DNA from: JAKPUX01 sp035353815
Lineage (GTDB): Bacteria; Zhuqueibacterota; Zhuqueibacteria; Residuimicrobiales; Residuimicrobiaceae
Direction of reading: 5' to 3'
DNA length: 64,000 bases
Assembly: GCA_035353815.1 (NCBI GenBank)
Contig: DAOQAG010000015.1
Location: 17,024-81,023 of the forward strand
The notes beneath the pieces were generated by a model, which was not told the DNA's origin, ran no database searches, and was given only the letters and a program-made list of their open reading frames with translations. The translations under genes and the position numbers were made by a program. This document shows, piece after piece, positions 41,374 to 50,840 of this stretch; position 1 is the stretch's first letter; every line of letters starts with the position of its first letter.

Positions 41374-44300
41374 TCAACGCATGACGATGCACTTCTCGAG
41401 GACCTGGGTGCGTTCGCTGCCGCTGACGGCATCGACGCGGTAGAGATAGACGCCGTTGGCCAAAAGGTCGCCGTCGCCGTCGCGGCCGTCCCAGAACAGA
41501 CGGTTAAAGCCGGCGCCCAGGGTTCCGCCCTCGAGGGTGCGGATGAGGCGGCCGTTGACGGTGTAGATGCGGATGCGCACCTCCGCCGCCTGGGTCAGCT
41601 CGAAGGTAAAATCGGTGCTCTCGCGCAGGGGATTGGGATAGTTCATCACCCGCTCGAGCCGGATGGTCGCGGCGACGCCGAACTCGACCGCGGTGGCGGC
41701 GAGGTTGCCACTGCCGTCGGCAAAGAGGATCTCGAGGCGGTGTTCGCCGTCGTGCAGTTGCGGCATAAATTTCAGCAGGGCGGCCGCCGTGGTATCGGGC
41801 GGCGGCAGCAGCTGCAGCATGGGCGTGCTGAAGGGCACCCGCTCGCCGTCGAGGAGGAGGTTGACGCGCAGGGTATCGCTGAGGGCGAGGGGGCTGTCGT
41901 CGATCAGCCGGGCCAGGATCACGGGTTGTGCGGCTACCCAGTCTCCGGCGGCGAGGGTGCGGCCGTCGAAGGTCACCGCGATCTCGGTCTTGAGAGTATC
42001 GGCGACCACCTGGACGCGCGTGGTCAAGGTATTGTTGGATTCGGAGAGTTCGTTGATGGTGTTGTCGCCGTCGATGCGGATGGTCAGCAGGCGGCTGCCC
42101 GGCTTGCCGCCGGGGGTATAGAGCTGGTCAATGGTGAGGCTCTGGTCGGCGGCCAGGGGTTTGGGCAGCATCACCCGCGAGAAAAGCCTTTCGCCGCTGC
42201 CCGGGGCGGTCTCGGAGAAGGTAAGGCTGACGCTGTCGGCGGCGGCGAGGCCGATGTTGAAGACGCCGAGGTTGAGGACCACCGGGCGGCCGGCGAGGAC
42301 CGAATCGGCCGAGAGGCTCAGAAAGGCCGGACTGACCGCCAGGTCGGGGACCGGGTCGTGGAGCACCTGCCAGGCGCTGAGGCGCGGCGAGTGCTGCTGG
42401 TCGCGGCTGGAGAAGCGGGCGCAGAGCTGGAGGTAGGGATAGCTGCGGGCGCTGATCGCCGCGATATCATGGTCGCGGTTGGCGGCCAGGCCGGTGCGCA
42501 AGGTATCCCAGACGCTACTGTTGCGGCGCTGCCCGAGCAGGCTCAGGGTGAGGTCGCCGGTCTGCGGCACCTCCGCCTCGGCCCTGACGGAGCGCCAGGC
42601 GGCGGCCGGGCCGATGCGCGGTGAGGTCAGTGTGCCGACGGGGGCAAAATATTGGAGGGTATCCGCAACTACAGCGGAACCCGCTTTGGGCAGTACGGTT
42701 TTCTCGGGGACGCTGCCGAGTGCCGCACCTTTTCTGCCAATGATCGCCCAAGAAGAGCGGGCACCGACGCTGCGGCACTGAGCGCTGCCGATACTCTCAA
42801 GGGCGCGATAGGCCCTGCTGGTCATACTGACCGTCCCTTCATCCATAATAGCCGCTAAAACGATTTTGCCTTTAGGCAGCTGTTCGATCATGGACGCCAT
42901 ACTGTTTGCAGCAGAGGAATCTTCATAGGTATCGAATGTGCGCGTAGCCTCAATAGCAAAACTCTCGGGATCAACTACAACAATATTATGCCCGCGATGT
43001 GGCTGCAGTGCTGGCGAATCTCCGACGATTATGCGGGCGAAATTGCCATCAAAATATCCAGCAGACTCAGCGTATAATGGGAAAGATAAATTTGCGAGCG
43101 TGGCATTCTTTGAACAAGAAATATGGAAAGCAGCACTTTTTGAAAGATCAAATTGCCCTTCTTGCCTCCATCCAGTTTCGTTACGTAAGGCCGTTTTAAA
43201 AGAACTTACATTCCAGTATGCTGGATTATGGGTGGAATCATTAATTCTTAAGAAGTATTGTTGGTTTTCTTTTAGAGTAGCCGGCTTCCAGTCAAATACA
43301 GGGGCTGAGGACCAATCCGAGAGCACATAACTTTCAGATATGACGCCGGTGAATGAGGAAGATGTGTCAACCTGGACTCGATAAACTGCTGCACTCCCTG
43401 GTACGAGGTTGCTGCCATCCAGTTTGACGATGACATTTGCAGCGGGCATCAGACTAAATGGCGATGGTGCAAGAATCTGGATCTGACTTGAAAGAATCGT
43501 GAATGGCCGCATGGCAATATTATTGTTTTCATCCTCTTCCTGAATTCTGTTCTCTGGATCAAGCTGAACGACAAGATTGACAGCACCTGTCATACCGTGC
43601 AATTGCCAGATGCACTCCAGAGAGTCAGTTCTTCCAAATCCCGAAAGCTTGCTCACTGATGTTATGACCTGTTCCCCAAAATCGGGATGTTTGGCAACAA
43701 TTTTAACTCCAATACTGTCATTGGCGCCTAGACCATAATTGTGAAGGACAACTTTCAGCCGTGCCACAGAATCTGCTAAGCTAGGCGTTTCCGGAATTAA
43801 TTGGATGTCGGATGATTGCAGAGCCAAATCCGGCTTTACAGGGGTTGCTAATTTTATTGCCGGATCCCCTAAAAGATTATACTGATACATCATATCACGG
43901 ATTTGCACATTTTCTGCTGCATTCTCCCACAAACGCACTTTAGCTACGTTGATAATTTCAGAAAGATATCGCATCGTATCACTCAAGGCAGCCGGGAAAA
44001 TCTTGCAAAGAAAGGAGTAATCCTCATAAGAATATCCCCAACCCGAGGTACCCATAAATCCTATCGCCCCTTTATTCTCCGCTGTCAAAAAGTGTTCCCC
44101 GAACGCCACTTGATTGGGTTCTGCAAAACGTCCTGTATGACACGTCATGGAGGTAATGAAGGGGAAACGCGGGCTATTGTCCAGGGCTTCAATATCGACA
44201 TCGTGGAACATTAAATCCCATGTCCGGCTGCCCGCATGGCCAATAAAGTTGACCCAACAAACACCATCATTCATTGTGTCCAGCATTTCTTGCCGGTGTT

Positions 44301-47055
44301 CACCTTCGACATATCCACCAGTTGATTTATTAAGCGTGACCGCACTTCCGAATGTCGGGGCCGGAAATACATACTGGTTTCTCAGAATACTAGACTGCTG
44401 CCCGAATTGACTTTGCTCCAGGAAGTCAAATCCTCCGCTTATAAAAAGGAAGCTCTTCTTCCACAACGCTGACGGGCTTGATTCATATGCTTTTATTTTT
44501 TCTATACTGGCTTCGGCTTCTGCCACATTCTTGACAGGGATACGACCGATATTTACATCAGGCAGAATATCGCCTTCCCCATCAAGGCACCCAAACCACG
44601 AATCGCTGACAGGATTGCCATAAGTGGGAACGAACTCGGTCGGATTTAATACATTCAAATGATTCTTGGGATCCCAGCTCGCATCGCCAAAAAGAAGTAC
44701 AAATTTCGGGGACGGTTTGATCCATTTTTGCTGCGTCTGCTGTAAAAAAGTGCGGATTGCTAGTGGCTCGGCCAGACTATAACTGAACTCATCGTAGATA
44801 TCATCAAGCAAGACGACTTTTGTTCGCCAGCCATTATGTGAGGCGCGATAGTTAGCCAATTCATCAGCCTGGCTTTTAAAAAGGGGATGAGTAATAATGA
44901 TGAAATCGGCGCCGGACCCACCGCTTACCAAATCACTTTGCCGATACTGTACAATGCGAGCAGGATGTTTAAGGGCTTTTTCAGAAAATTGTACGATTTC
45001 TGAACCTGCATCCGCAGGAAATTTGACAGCCTCGCTAAAGGAACTACCACCCTCAGGAAAGAGTAGTGATGAAGCTGCAATAGCAGGTCCACTTTTACTC
45101 TTGCTCAACTTTTCCGGGACGGTACCTGGAGCTGCTCCCTTGCAGCCGATCAGCGCCCAAGAATCTCTGGTCTCGACTTTACGCGTCAACGCACTGCCCA
45201 GGCTCTCCAGCGCTAGATAGGCAGCTTCGGTCATGCTGACAGTCCCTTCGTCCCTTATGGCGACAGCGACCACGGCGCCCTCAGGAAGGCGGCCAATCCA
45301 CGCTGACATACTATCTGATTGGGCAGAAGATTCGTACGTATCAAATCTTTTACTCTCCAATAGCTGGCCATTGTTCGGATCAATCCGCCAAAGATTGTGA
45401 CCGCGATTACCGTAAGCTATATCCTTGCCGTCGCGTGTCAATTTGGCCGCATTGCCATCGTAATACCCATAAGATTGTACGCTCAAATAATCTCGCCATT
45501 GCCGCGTTACACGCGGCAAAAGATAGCTACGTTTTCGCTGCATATCCCATGCAGTAAGGCTGGAGTCAACAAACCCGGTAATGAAGACGGATTTATCTTC
45601 GGCTGAGGGGGTAGCAAAATTAAGCCAATCCTTGTTGGCGACAAGGGAACGAAGATAACTGATTTCGAACCAGTCCATATATATCTGCGAGCGCTCTGAG
45701 GGGGTATCCGAGAGCAAATCCAAGGTCAAGTTGTTGCCACTTTCACGAAATAGGGAAGCCTTGCATCTCGCCTCGACCAGAAATTCATTGCGATCATCGA
45801 ACCAGGTTTCGTAGACTTGCGTTCCATTGAGGGATATTTTGATATGATGATCTGGAGAATGGGAATCGAGGGTAGTGCCCCGAAGCCGTATTCGGAGCAG
45901 TATGGAATCCTGTGTACTCGCTGGTGTGGGTAAGTCGAAACTAATCGTCACATTGCTGTTTTTATTGAGCAGGCTCCAAATCCAGCCTTCTCCTGAAACA
46001 AGTTCACTATTATGAATATCGTTGTCGGAATCACCAGCATAATAAGCTAGATCCTTTTCCAAATGAAGAGTATCTGTAAAAGTATCGCTTGTTGGATGAG
46101 CAGAGGGTTCAATTGTTGTATTGACAAACCTGGCACTGGAAGTACTTCCAGCAGCGAGAACAAAGACATTGGTATCACTATAGGCATTGAAGTACTCGTC
46201 ATTTCCATGTCGAAACCGGCCGTAAAAGAGGAGGCGATCGTTTGCATCGAATCGGCCATCTCCACCATCTTCCATTGCAAGCGGTTGTTCGACGCCGCCA
46301 TTGAATAATTGGCAGTTTTGGGGTATAATACTCTCCAGTGATATTCCAGCAGAAGCTAAGTCAGAGCCTGTAATTACATAAGGCCCTTCGTCAACAAAAT
46401 AGATCTTTACTATAGGCTGCATGGCGGTATTCTGCTTGAGTGAGATCACAGGACGCAACAGAGCCTGATCCGTCATAGTCATTCGCACATGAATACGGGC
46501 ATATTTCAGAACATGCAATAGCTGATATTTCAGAGAGTAACGTGCAGGGAAAAGGCTTATTGCCAGGATGCGCTGGTCTCGCGCTTTACCTGTAAAGCTC
46601 TGGATCGTCTTCTCCGGGATTACATCGAGAGGCTGTTCTAATGCCATGGTGTTTTGAAAAATGAGGTCGCCACTATCCGAATCGATGGTGGGGGCAGGGC
46701 ATAGTGGCAGACTCAAGAGTATACTACTCCAGAGGGTATCTGTCAGCGTTACTTCAGCAGTCTGGCCGTTCAATAAGCTGAAATGAATGGCTGCCATTGG
46801 CAGCAGAGGAGCTCCAGGATGCGACCAAAGCTGTTCACATGTTGAATCAGGACTAAGGTAGGATTGCCCATCAACCGTTATAGTCTGCCATTTCCAATCC
46901 GGCGCCTGCCATTCGTAAATCCTTTCGCTTGCTGTACTGCTTATCAGAGATAAGCCCTCCTGAGCATGCACAGGACACGGTGCAGAAATAAAAAAAAATG
47001 CCAATAGTATGGCAGCCAGAATGATTGGTCGATTTCGGAATTGGTACACGCGCAT
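41374..47055 (-). CDS. Secreted C25 (gingipain/PorU-type) cysteine protease with two GG/ILEI domains and FlgD-like C-terminus
   Basis: 1,893 residues from the ATG at 47055, giving a signal peptide (RPIILAAILLAFFFISAPC ... VHAQ); a GTG at 47076 is the alternative. Order: N-terminal beta region, first GG/ILEI (FAM3-like) domain about 552-649 (RGHNLWRIDP, RFDTYESS, DEGTVSMTEAAYLALESLGS, SWALIGCKG), C25 peptidase about 710-1060 with His940 in FIGHAG and Cys972 in SMTCHTGRF, CARDB-like repeats, second GG domain about 1355-1452 (RGHNIVVVDP, DEGTVSMTSRAYRALESIGS), another CARDB-like region, and a C-terminal FlgD-Ig/type-A sorting domain starting MNYPNPLRESTDF. GC content drops from about 62% to 45% at 42,840, inside the second GG domain. 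It sits between two WecA-like genes of a polysaccharide locus. PorU-type sortase or secreted protease: undecided. Confidence 0.88.
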   Translation of the reverse strand: MRVYQFRNRPIILAAILLAFFFISAPCPVHAQEGLSLISSTASERIYEWQAPDWKWQTITVDGQSYLSPDSTCEQLWSHPGAPLLPMAAIHFSLLNGQTAEVTLTDTLWSSILLSLPLCPAPTIDSDSGDLIFQNTMALEQPLDVIPEKTIQSFTGKARDQRILAISLFPARYSLKYQLLHVLKYARIHVRMTMTDQALLRPVISLKQNTAMQPIVKIYFVDEGPYVITGSDLASAGISLESIIPQNCQLFNGGVEQPLAMEDGGDGRFDANDRLLFYGRFRHGNDEYFNAYSDTNVFVLAAGSTSSARFVNTTIEPSAHPTSDTFTDTLHLEKDLAYYAGDSDNDIHNSELVSGEGWIWSLLNKNSNVTISFDLPTPASTQDSILLRIRLRGTTLDSHSPDHHIKISLNGTQVYETWFDDRNEFLVEARCKASLFRESGNNLTLDLLSDTPSERSQIYMDWFEISYLRSLVANKDWLNFATPSAEDKSVFITGFVDSSLTAWDMQRKRSYLLPRVTRQWRDYLSVQSYGYYDGNAAKLTRDGKDIAYGNRGHNLWRIDPNNGQLLESKRFDTYESSAQSDSMSAWIGRLPEGAVVAVAIRDEGTVSMTEAAYLALESLGSALTRKVETRDSWALIGCKGAAPGTVPEKLSKSKSGPAIAASSLLFPEGGSSFSEAVKFPADAGSEIVQFSEKALKHPARIVQYRQSDLVSGGSGADFIIITHPLFKSQADELANYRASHNGWRTKVVLLDDIYDEFSYSLAEPLAIRTFLQQTQQKWIKPSPKFVLLFGDASWDPKNHLNVLNPTEFVPTYGNPVSDSWFGCLDGEGDILPDVNIGRIPVKNVAEAEASIEKIKAYESSPSALWKKSFLFISGGFDFLEQSQFGQQSSILRNQYVFPAPTFGSAVTLNKSTGGYVEGEHRQEMLDTMNDGVCWVNFIGHAGSRTWDLMFHDVDIEALDNSPRFPFITSMTCHTGRFAEPNQVAFGEHFLTAENKGAIGFMGTSGWGYSYEDYSFLCKIFPAALSDTMRYLSEIINVAKVRLWENAAENVQIRDMMYQYNLLGDPAIKLATPVKPDLALQSSDIQLIPETPSLADSVARLKVVLHNYGLGANDSIGVKIVAKHPDFGEQVITSVSKLSGFGRTDSLECIWQLHGMTGAVNLVVQLDPENRIQEEDENNNIAMRPFTILSSQIQILAPSPFSLMPAANVIVKLDGSNLVPGSAAVYRVQVDTSSSFTGVISESYVLSDWSSAPVFDWKPATLKENQQYFLRINDSTHNPAYWNVSSFKTALRNETGWRQEGQFDLSKSAAFHISCSKNATLANLSFPLYAESAGYFDGNFARIIVGDSPALQPHRGHNIVVVDPESFAIEATRTFDTYEDSSAANSMASMIEQLPKGKIVLAAIMDEGTVSMTSRAYRALESIGSAQCRSVGARSSWAIIGRKGAALGSVPEKTVLPKAGSAVVADTLQYFAPVGTLTSPRIGPAAAWRSVRAEAEVPQTGDLTLSLLGQRRNSSVWDTLRTGLAANRDHDIAAISARSYPYLQLCARFSSRDQQHSPRLSAWQVLHDPVPDLAVSPAFLSLSADSVLAGRPVVLNLGVFNIGLAAADSVSLTFSETAPGSGERLFSRVMLPKPLAADQSLTIDQLYTPGGKPGSRLLTIRIDGDNTINELSESNNTLTTRVQVVADTLKTEIAVTFDGRTLAAGDWVAAQPVILARLIDDSPLALSDTLRVNLLLDGERVPFSTPMLQLLPPPDTTAAALLKFMPQLHDGEHRLEILFADGSGNLAATAVEFGVAATIRLERVMNYPNPLRESTDFTFELTQAAEVRIRIYTVNGRLIRTLEGGTLGAGFNRLFWDGRDGDGDLLANGVYLYRVDAVSGSERTQVLEKCIVMR

Positions 47056-47135
47056 ATAATTGTAGAAGCCATCCACTTAGATGCCGGTGAATTCTCTTGC
47101 GGAAGATAGGAGTTTCTGGAAAAATAAGCAAGAGT

Positions 47136-48119
47136 TTAAGGCAAGAGTTGGCCTAAAAACCTGAAGTCTGTGTGCATACCCTGAGCCAGGAGAAATGCCA
47201 GGATGCCGAAAATAAGACTCAGCCCGACCATAAAAAGAGCTGCGCCGGGCTGGCTCAAGCCAAGTCGAACGAGGCGATGATGGATATGTTCCTTGTCAGC
47301 ATGGAAGGGATGTATGCCTCTGCGCACCCGACGAATGATTGCCAGTGAAGTGTCGGTTAATGGCAGGCACAGCAGCAGCAGCGGGACCAAAAAAGCCACT
47401 TTACCAGGTGAGACCGTTGCGGCGCGCAAGCTTAGTAACGCAAGTAAAAATCCGAGAGGCAAACTGCCCGAATCACCCATGAAAATTGAGGCGGGATTAA
47501 TATTGAATCGAAGGAATCCCAAGACAGCGCCAGCAAGCAAAGGAGCAAATAGTAGAACGATTGGATTATTGTAGAGGGCGGCAATCCCCATGGAGACCAC
47601 GACTACAACTAATGCAATCCCGCTGGCCAGGCCGTCTAATCCATCTACCATATTAATGGCATTAATAACGCCGACGATCCAGAGCATGGTGAAGGGATAG
47701 GAGAACATACCCAGCTTGATCTCGGCGAATCCCGGGAGAATCAATATTTCAAACCGCCATCCCGCGCAGGCGACGCCAAAAGCCACCAATAGTTCCACGG
47801 CCAGCTTAAGATTGCAGTTGAGATCGTGCTTATCGTCAAAAGAACCCAATGCAAATAGAACAAAACATCCAACTACAAGGCTGGATGCCATTGCCATATT
47901 CTCGACAAAAAGATCAGGTGAAACAGCGTACACGCAAATACTGCTGATAATAAATGCTATCATCATCGAACCGCCACCCCATTTGGGAATAGGGCTCGAA
48001 TGAACAGTACGGTGATTGGGATAAGCAAAGATTTGATAGCGTATCGCCAAGCGCCGAATTGCTGGAGTGATTATGAGTACTACAGATAGACTTAAGAAAA
48101 AAGAAAGCCAAAGTTGCAT
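47136..48119 (-). CDS. Undecaprenyl-phosphate sugar-1-phosphate transferase (WecA/MraY family), copy 1
   Basis: 327 residues, about ten membrane helices. IKR: PNHRTVHSSPIPKWGGGSMM at the N-terminus, LGSFDDKHDLNCNLKLAVE (DD motif), VINAINMVDGLDGLASGIAL (catalytic NM.DG.DGL), SIFMGDSGSLPLGFLL, and HADKEHIHHRLVRLGLSQPG (the HIHHRL loop that distinguishes WecA-type enzymes). It starts O-unit synthesis on undecaprenyl phosphate. It belongs to the low-GC island, whereas copy 2 at 40149 has chromosomal composition; having both in one locus is unusual. Confidence 0.9.
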   Translation of the reverse strand: MQLWLSFFLSLSVVLIITPAIRRLAIRYQIFAYPNHRTVHSSPIPKWGGGSMMIAFIISSICVYAVSPDLFVENMAMASSLVVGCFVLFALGSFDDKHDLNCNLKLAVELLVAFGVACAGWRFEILILPGFAEIKLGMFSYPFTMLWIVGVINAINMVDGLDGLASGIALVVVVVSMGIAALYNNPIVLLFAPLLAGAVLGFLRFNINPASIFMGDSGSLPLGFLLALLSLRAATVSPGKVAFLVPLLLLCLPLTDTSLAIIRRVRRGIHPFHADKEHIHHRLVRLGLSQPGAALFMVGLSLIFGILAFLLAQGMHTDFRFLGQLLP

Positions 48120-48163
48120 GATATCATAGCCTAATCTTGGTTGTCGTTTATCCGAGCTGCAGC

Positions 48164-49462
48164 CTAGTTGAGTCCCGGCTTTCCTAATCGCCGATGATTT
48201 GAGCGCAAAGATTTTGCCGCCTTCACGCTTGAATCATTGGAATGCCTGAATTTTTTCTCCATCTTTCGGTGGGCCTGAATGGGGTGATCAGGCGCCATAA
48301 CCAATAGGTCCTGGTACAGTTTATCGATTCGTCGTACCATAATTTCTTTGTCATATTCCGCGCCAATGAACCGGCGACCGCAATTCCCCATTTCCCGCGC
48401 TCGCTGCGGATGGGTGATTAAATAGGCCAGAGATTCCGTAAGGGCGTTTTCATCGCCGCGTGGTACGACAAAACCATTCTCCCCTCCGTGGACAATCTCT
48501 TTTGATCCTTCCGCATCGAAACAAACAATGGGGCGGCCAAGCGCGGCAGCTTGGACCAGCACCTGTGGGAGTCCTTCCCAGAGCGAGGTAAGTACAAAAA
48601 CATCCATTGCGGCCATGACATTTTCAATATCAGTTCTGTGGCCTAAAAATCGGATCTTATCAGCGATCCGCAGGGATTGTGCCAAAGTGCGCAATTCCCT
48701 TGCGGAAGGGCCATCCCCAGCGATGATAAATAAAAGATCAGGATATTTGAGCAAAAGCCGTTGCGCCGACTGAATAAAATAATACTGCCCCTTTCGTGGT
48801 TCAAGGCGGGAAGCTGTACCGATAACCCAGGTGCTCTCGCTGATCCCAAGCTCGCGGCGAACTTTACGGCGCCTTAGGGCAAGTTCTGCATCACTCAAGC
48901 GGAAGCGGGCAATCTCAAAACCGCTGCGGATGGTTACGTACTGTTCCGGTTTGCCCACCCGTGCTTTGATGTAGATCTGGCGCAAATCATTTCCAACCGA
49001 GATAAACTGGTCCGTAAATCGAGCTGCCAGGCGCTCAAGGACACAATAGAAAGCAGCCGCCCATTTGTGCAGCGCACGATGAAAGGTTGCGCCGTGCAAA
49101 GTATGAATGATGATCGGTGTACCGCAAAGCCATGCAGCTAGCCGACCCAGTATACCTGCTTTTGCTGTGTGGGTATGAACAATCGAGTAGCTCTCCTGCC
49201 GGATGATCCGGATGATTTTAAAAAAGGATCTGGCATCATTCAGCGGCGATGGATTGCGCACTAATTCCGGGAGAACAATAATCCGACAGTTTTCTACTCT
49301 TCGCAGCATAATTTCATCTGATTGACCACCGACGATCAGGTCAATCTTGTAGCGAGCTTTATCCAGACCAAGAATGGTTTGGAGAGTATTCTCATCTGCG
49401 CCTCCAGGAATCATCCGAGTGATGATATGAAGTACGCCTATTTTGTTTTGGTCGCTGCTCAT
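48164..49462 (-). CDS. Glycosyltransferase family 4 protein
   Basis: 432 residues, GT-B. IGVLHIITRMIPGGADENTL and VHTHTAKAGILGRLAAWLCG in the N-terminal domain; VIGTASRLEPRKGQYYFIQS, FIIAGDGPSARELR and TSLWEGLPQVLVQAAALGRP in the donor-binding domain, where the second Glu of EX7E is Gln. The C-terminal 35 residues are basic and variable. Adds a sugar to the lipid-linked O-unit; donor unknown. Member of the low-GC island. Confidence 0.88.
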   Translation of the reverse strand: MSSDQNKIGVLHIITRMIPGGADENTLQTILGLDKARYKIDLIVGGQSDEIMLRRVENCRIIVLPELVRNPSPLNDARSFFKIIRIIRQESYSIVHTHTAKAGILGRLAAWLCGTPIIIHTLHGATFHRALHKWAAAFYCVLERLAARFTDQFISVGNDLRQIYIKARVGKPEQYVTIRSGFEIARFRLSDAELALRRRKVRRELGISESTWVIGTASRLEPRKGQYYFIQSAQRLLLKYPDLLFIIAGDGPSARELRTLAQSLRIADKIRFLGHRTDIENVMAAMDVFVLTSLWEGLPQVLVQAAALGRPIVCFDAEGSKEIVHGGENGFVVPRGDENALTESLAYLITHPQRAREMGNCGRRFIGAEYDKEIMVRRIDKLYQDLLVMAPDHPIQAHRKMEKKFRHSNDSSVKAAKSLRSNHRRLGKPGLN

Positions 49463-49667
49463 TTATACAAATTTGAAATAGCTCTCATTAGTCATGGGGT
49501 CACCCTGCGTTATACTGCTTGCTTTCCGCCATATTGATCTGTTTCACGCCAGCGATCATGTCTCATCTTGAGGCATATTATTAAAAAATAGCAACATCGG
49601 ACAGAGATAATACAGTAAGACCTCCGGATTACATTAGATAAGCAATAATCTTGCCAAAAGAAATATT
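49463..49667. other. AT-rich gap between two GT4 genes
   Basis: 205 bases, AT-rich, no credible gene. No clear terminator or promoter pair found; the small open frames are shadows. A promoter for the downstream gene (48164-49462) could be here. Confidence 0.4.
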
Positions 49668-50840
49668 TCAGCTCCTAAGTGCAGCAAGTTGTTGCTCATA
49701 GAGTGCAATTATCTGTCGGCTATTTTTCTCGGCGTCAAAAAAAGTAACCGCTTTTTGCCGCCCTGAGAGACTCATCCTATTATATAAACTACGGTCTTCG
49801 ACGAGCGAAGCTATGGCATATCTAAATGAGTGGGGATCGCGCGGCGCACAAAGGAAGCCATTTTCTCCTTGCCAGACGCATTCGCGATTCCCCTTGATGT
49901 TGCTGGCGATGAGCGGCTTGGCAAAGGCCATTGCTTCAATAAGCGTTACCGATAGACCCTCCCAAAGGGAAGGTAAAAGTAGCACATCAATGGCTGGATA
50001 CATGGCCATAGGGTCGTCCAGCCACCCCGTCATGAGAACACGGTGATTATTTCGGAAATTCTGCTCAAAGTGGCTTTTATAGGGTCCATCTCCTACGATA
50101 AGAAATCTTACGGGCAGATCGGCACATATTTCTATAGTGCGCAAAAGCGTTTCCGGATCCTTCTGCTCCCAAAGCCGGCCAACATAGCCGATGATAAATT
50201 CATCCTCCGAGATACCCCATTTCTGACGGAATTGATCACGACAAACCTTGTTATTAAATTGCTTGACCTTCTCCAGATCCACACCATTAAAGATGGTAAC
50301 CGCCTTCTCTGCTTCTATTATGCCTTGGGAAATCGCAAGCTCTCTTTCTTCCCGGTTAACAAAAATAACTTTGCTGGAGATCATGCCTGCTTTACGCTCG
50401 GCCCATCCGTAAATCTGTTTTTGCAGGAGAGGTGAAAATTCATGAAAAGGCAATCCTTGCACTGTATGTATAATAACAGGCACATTTGAACTATACGCTG
50501 CCCATCGCCCCAGTATCCCCGTTTTGGAAGAATGTGTATGCACAATGTCAAAATGCCGCTCGCTAAAGAACCGCTTTAGAGTGATCCAGGATTTCAGATC
50601 ATGCCACGGGCTGATAGCACGTACTAGGTCTGGCATGGTGACATACTCGATATCCTGAGCGGCCAAGACCGTCGTCAAATCGCCTTCTTCTTTGCACAAA
50701 ACGACCGGTTCATAAACCACAGGATCAAGGCGAAAAATGATCTCCAGCATAGCGCGCTGGACGCCTGACAGCAAAGGTAAAAGCTGGACGTGGCATATTT
50801 GAATACGTTTAGTGGTAGGTATTTGCGGCCTCTTGCTCAT
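49668..50840 (-). CDS. Glycosyltransferase family 4 protein
   Basis: 390 residues, GT-B. IQICHVQLLPLLSGVQRAML, IVHTHSSKTGILGRWAAYSS, IGYVGRLWEQKDPETLLRTI, FLIVGDGPYKSHFEQ and LPSLWEGLSVTLIEAMAFAK (both Glu of EX7E present). It looks similar to the adjacent GT4 (48164), including the VHTH..K.GILGR..A block, so the two may be paralogues. Start overlaps the stop of the upstream GT4 by 32 bases. Confidence 0.88.
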   Translation of the reverse strand: MSKRPQIPTTKRIQICHVQLLPLLSGVQRAMLEIIFRLDPVVYEPVVLCKEEGDLTTVLAAQDIEYVTMPDLVRAISPWHDLKSWITLKRFFSERHFDIVHTHSSKTGILGRWAAYSSNVPVIIHTVQGLPFHEFSPLLQKQIYGWAERKAGMISSKVIFVNREERELAISQGIIEAEKAVTIFNGVDLEKVKQFNNKVCRDQFRQKWGISEDEFIIGYVGRLWEQKDPETLLRTIEICADLPVRFLIVGDGPYKSHFEQNFRNNHRVLMTGWLDDPMAMYPAIDVLLLPSLWEGLSVTLIEAMAFAKPLIASNIKGNRECVWQGENGFLCAPRDPHSFRYAIASLVEDRSLYNRMSLSGRQKAVTFFDAEKNSRQIIALYEQQLAALRS

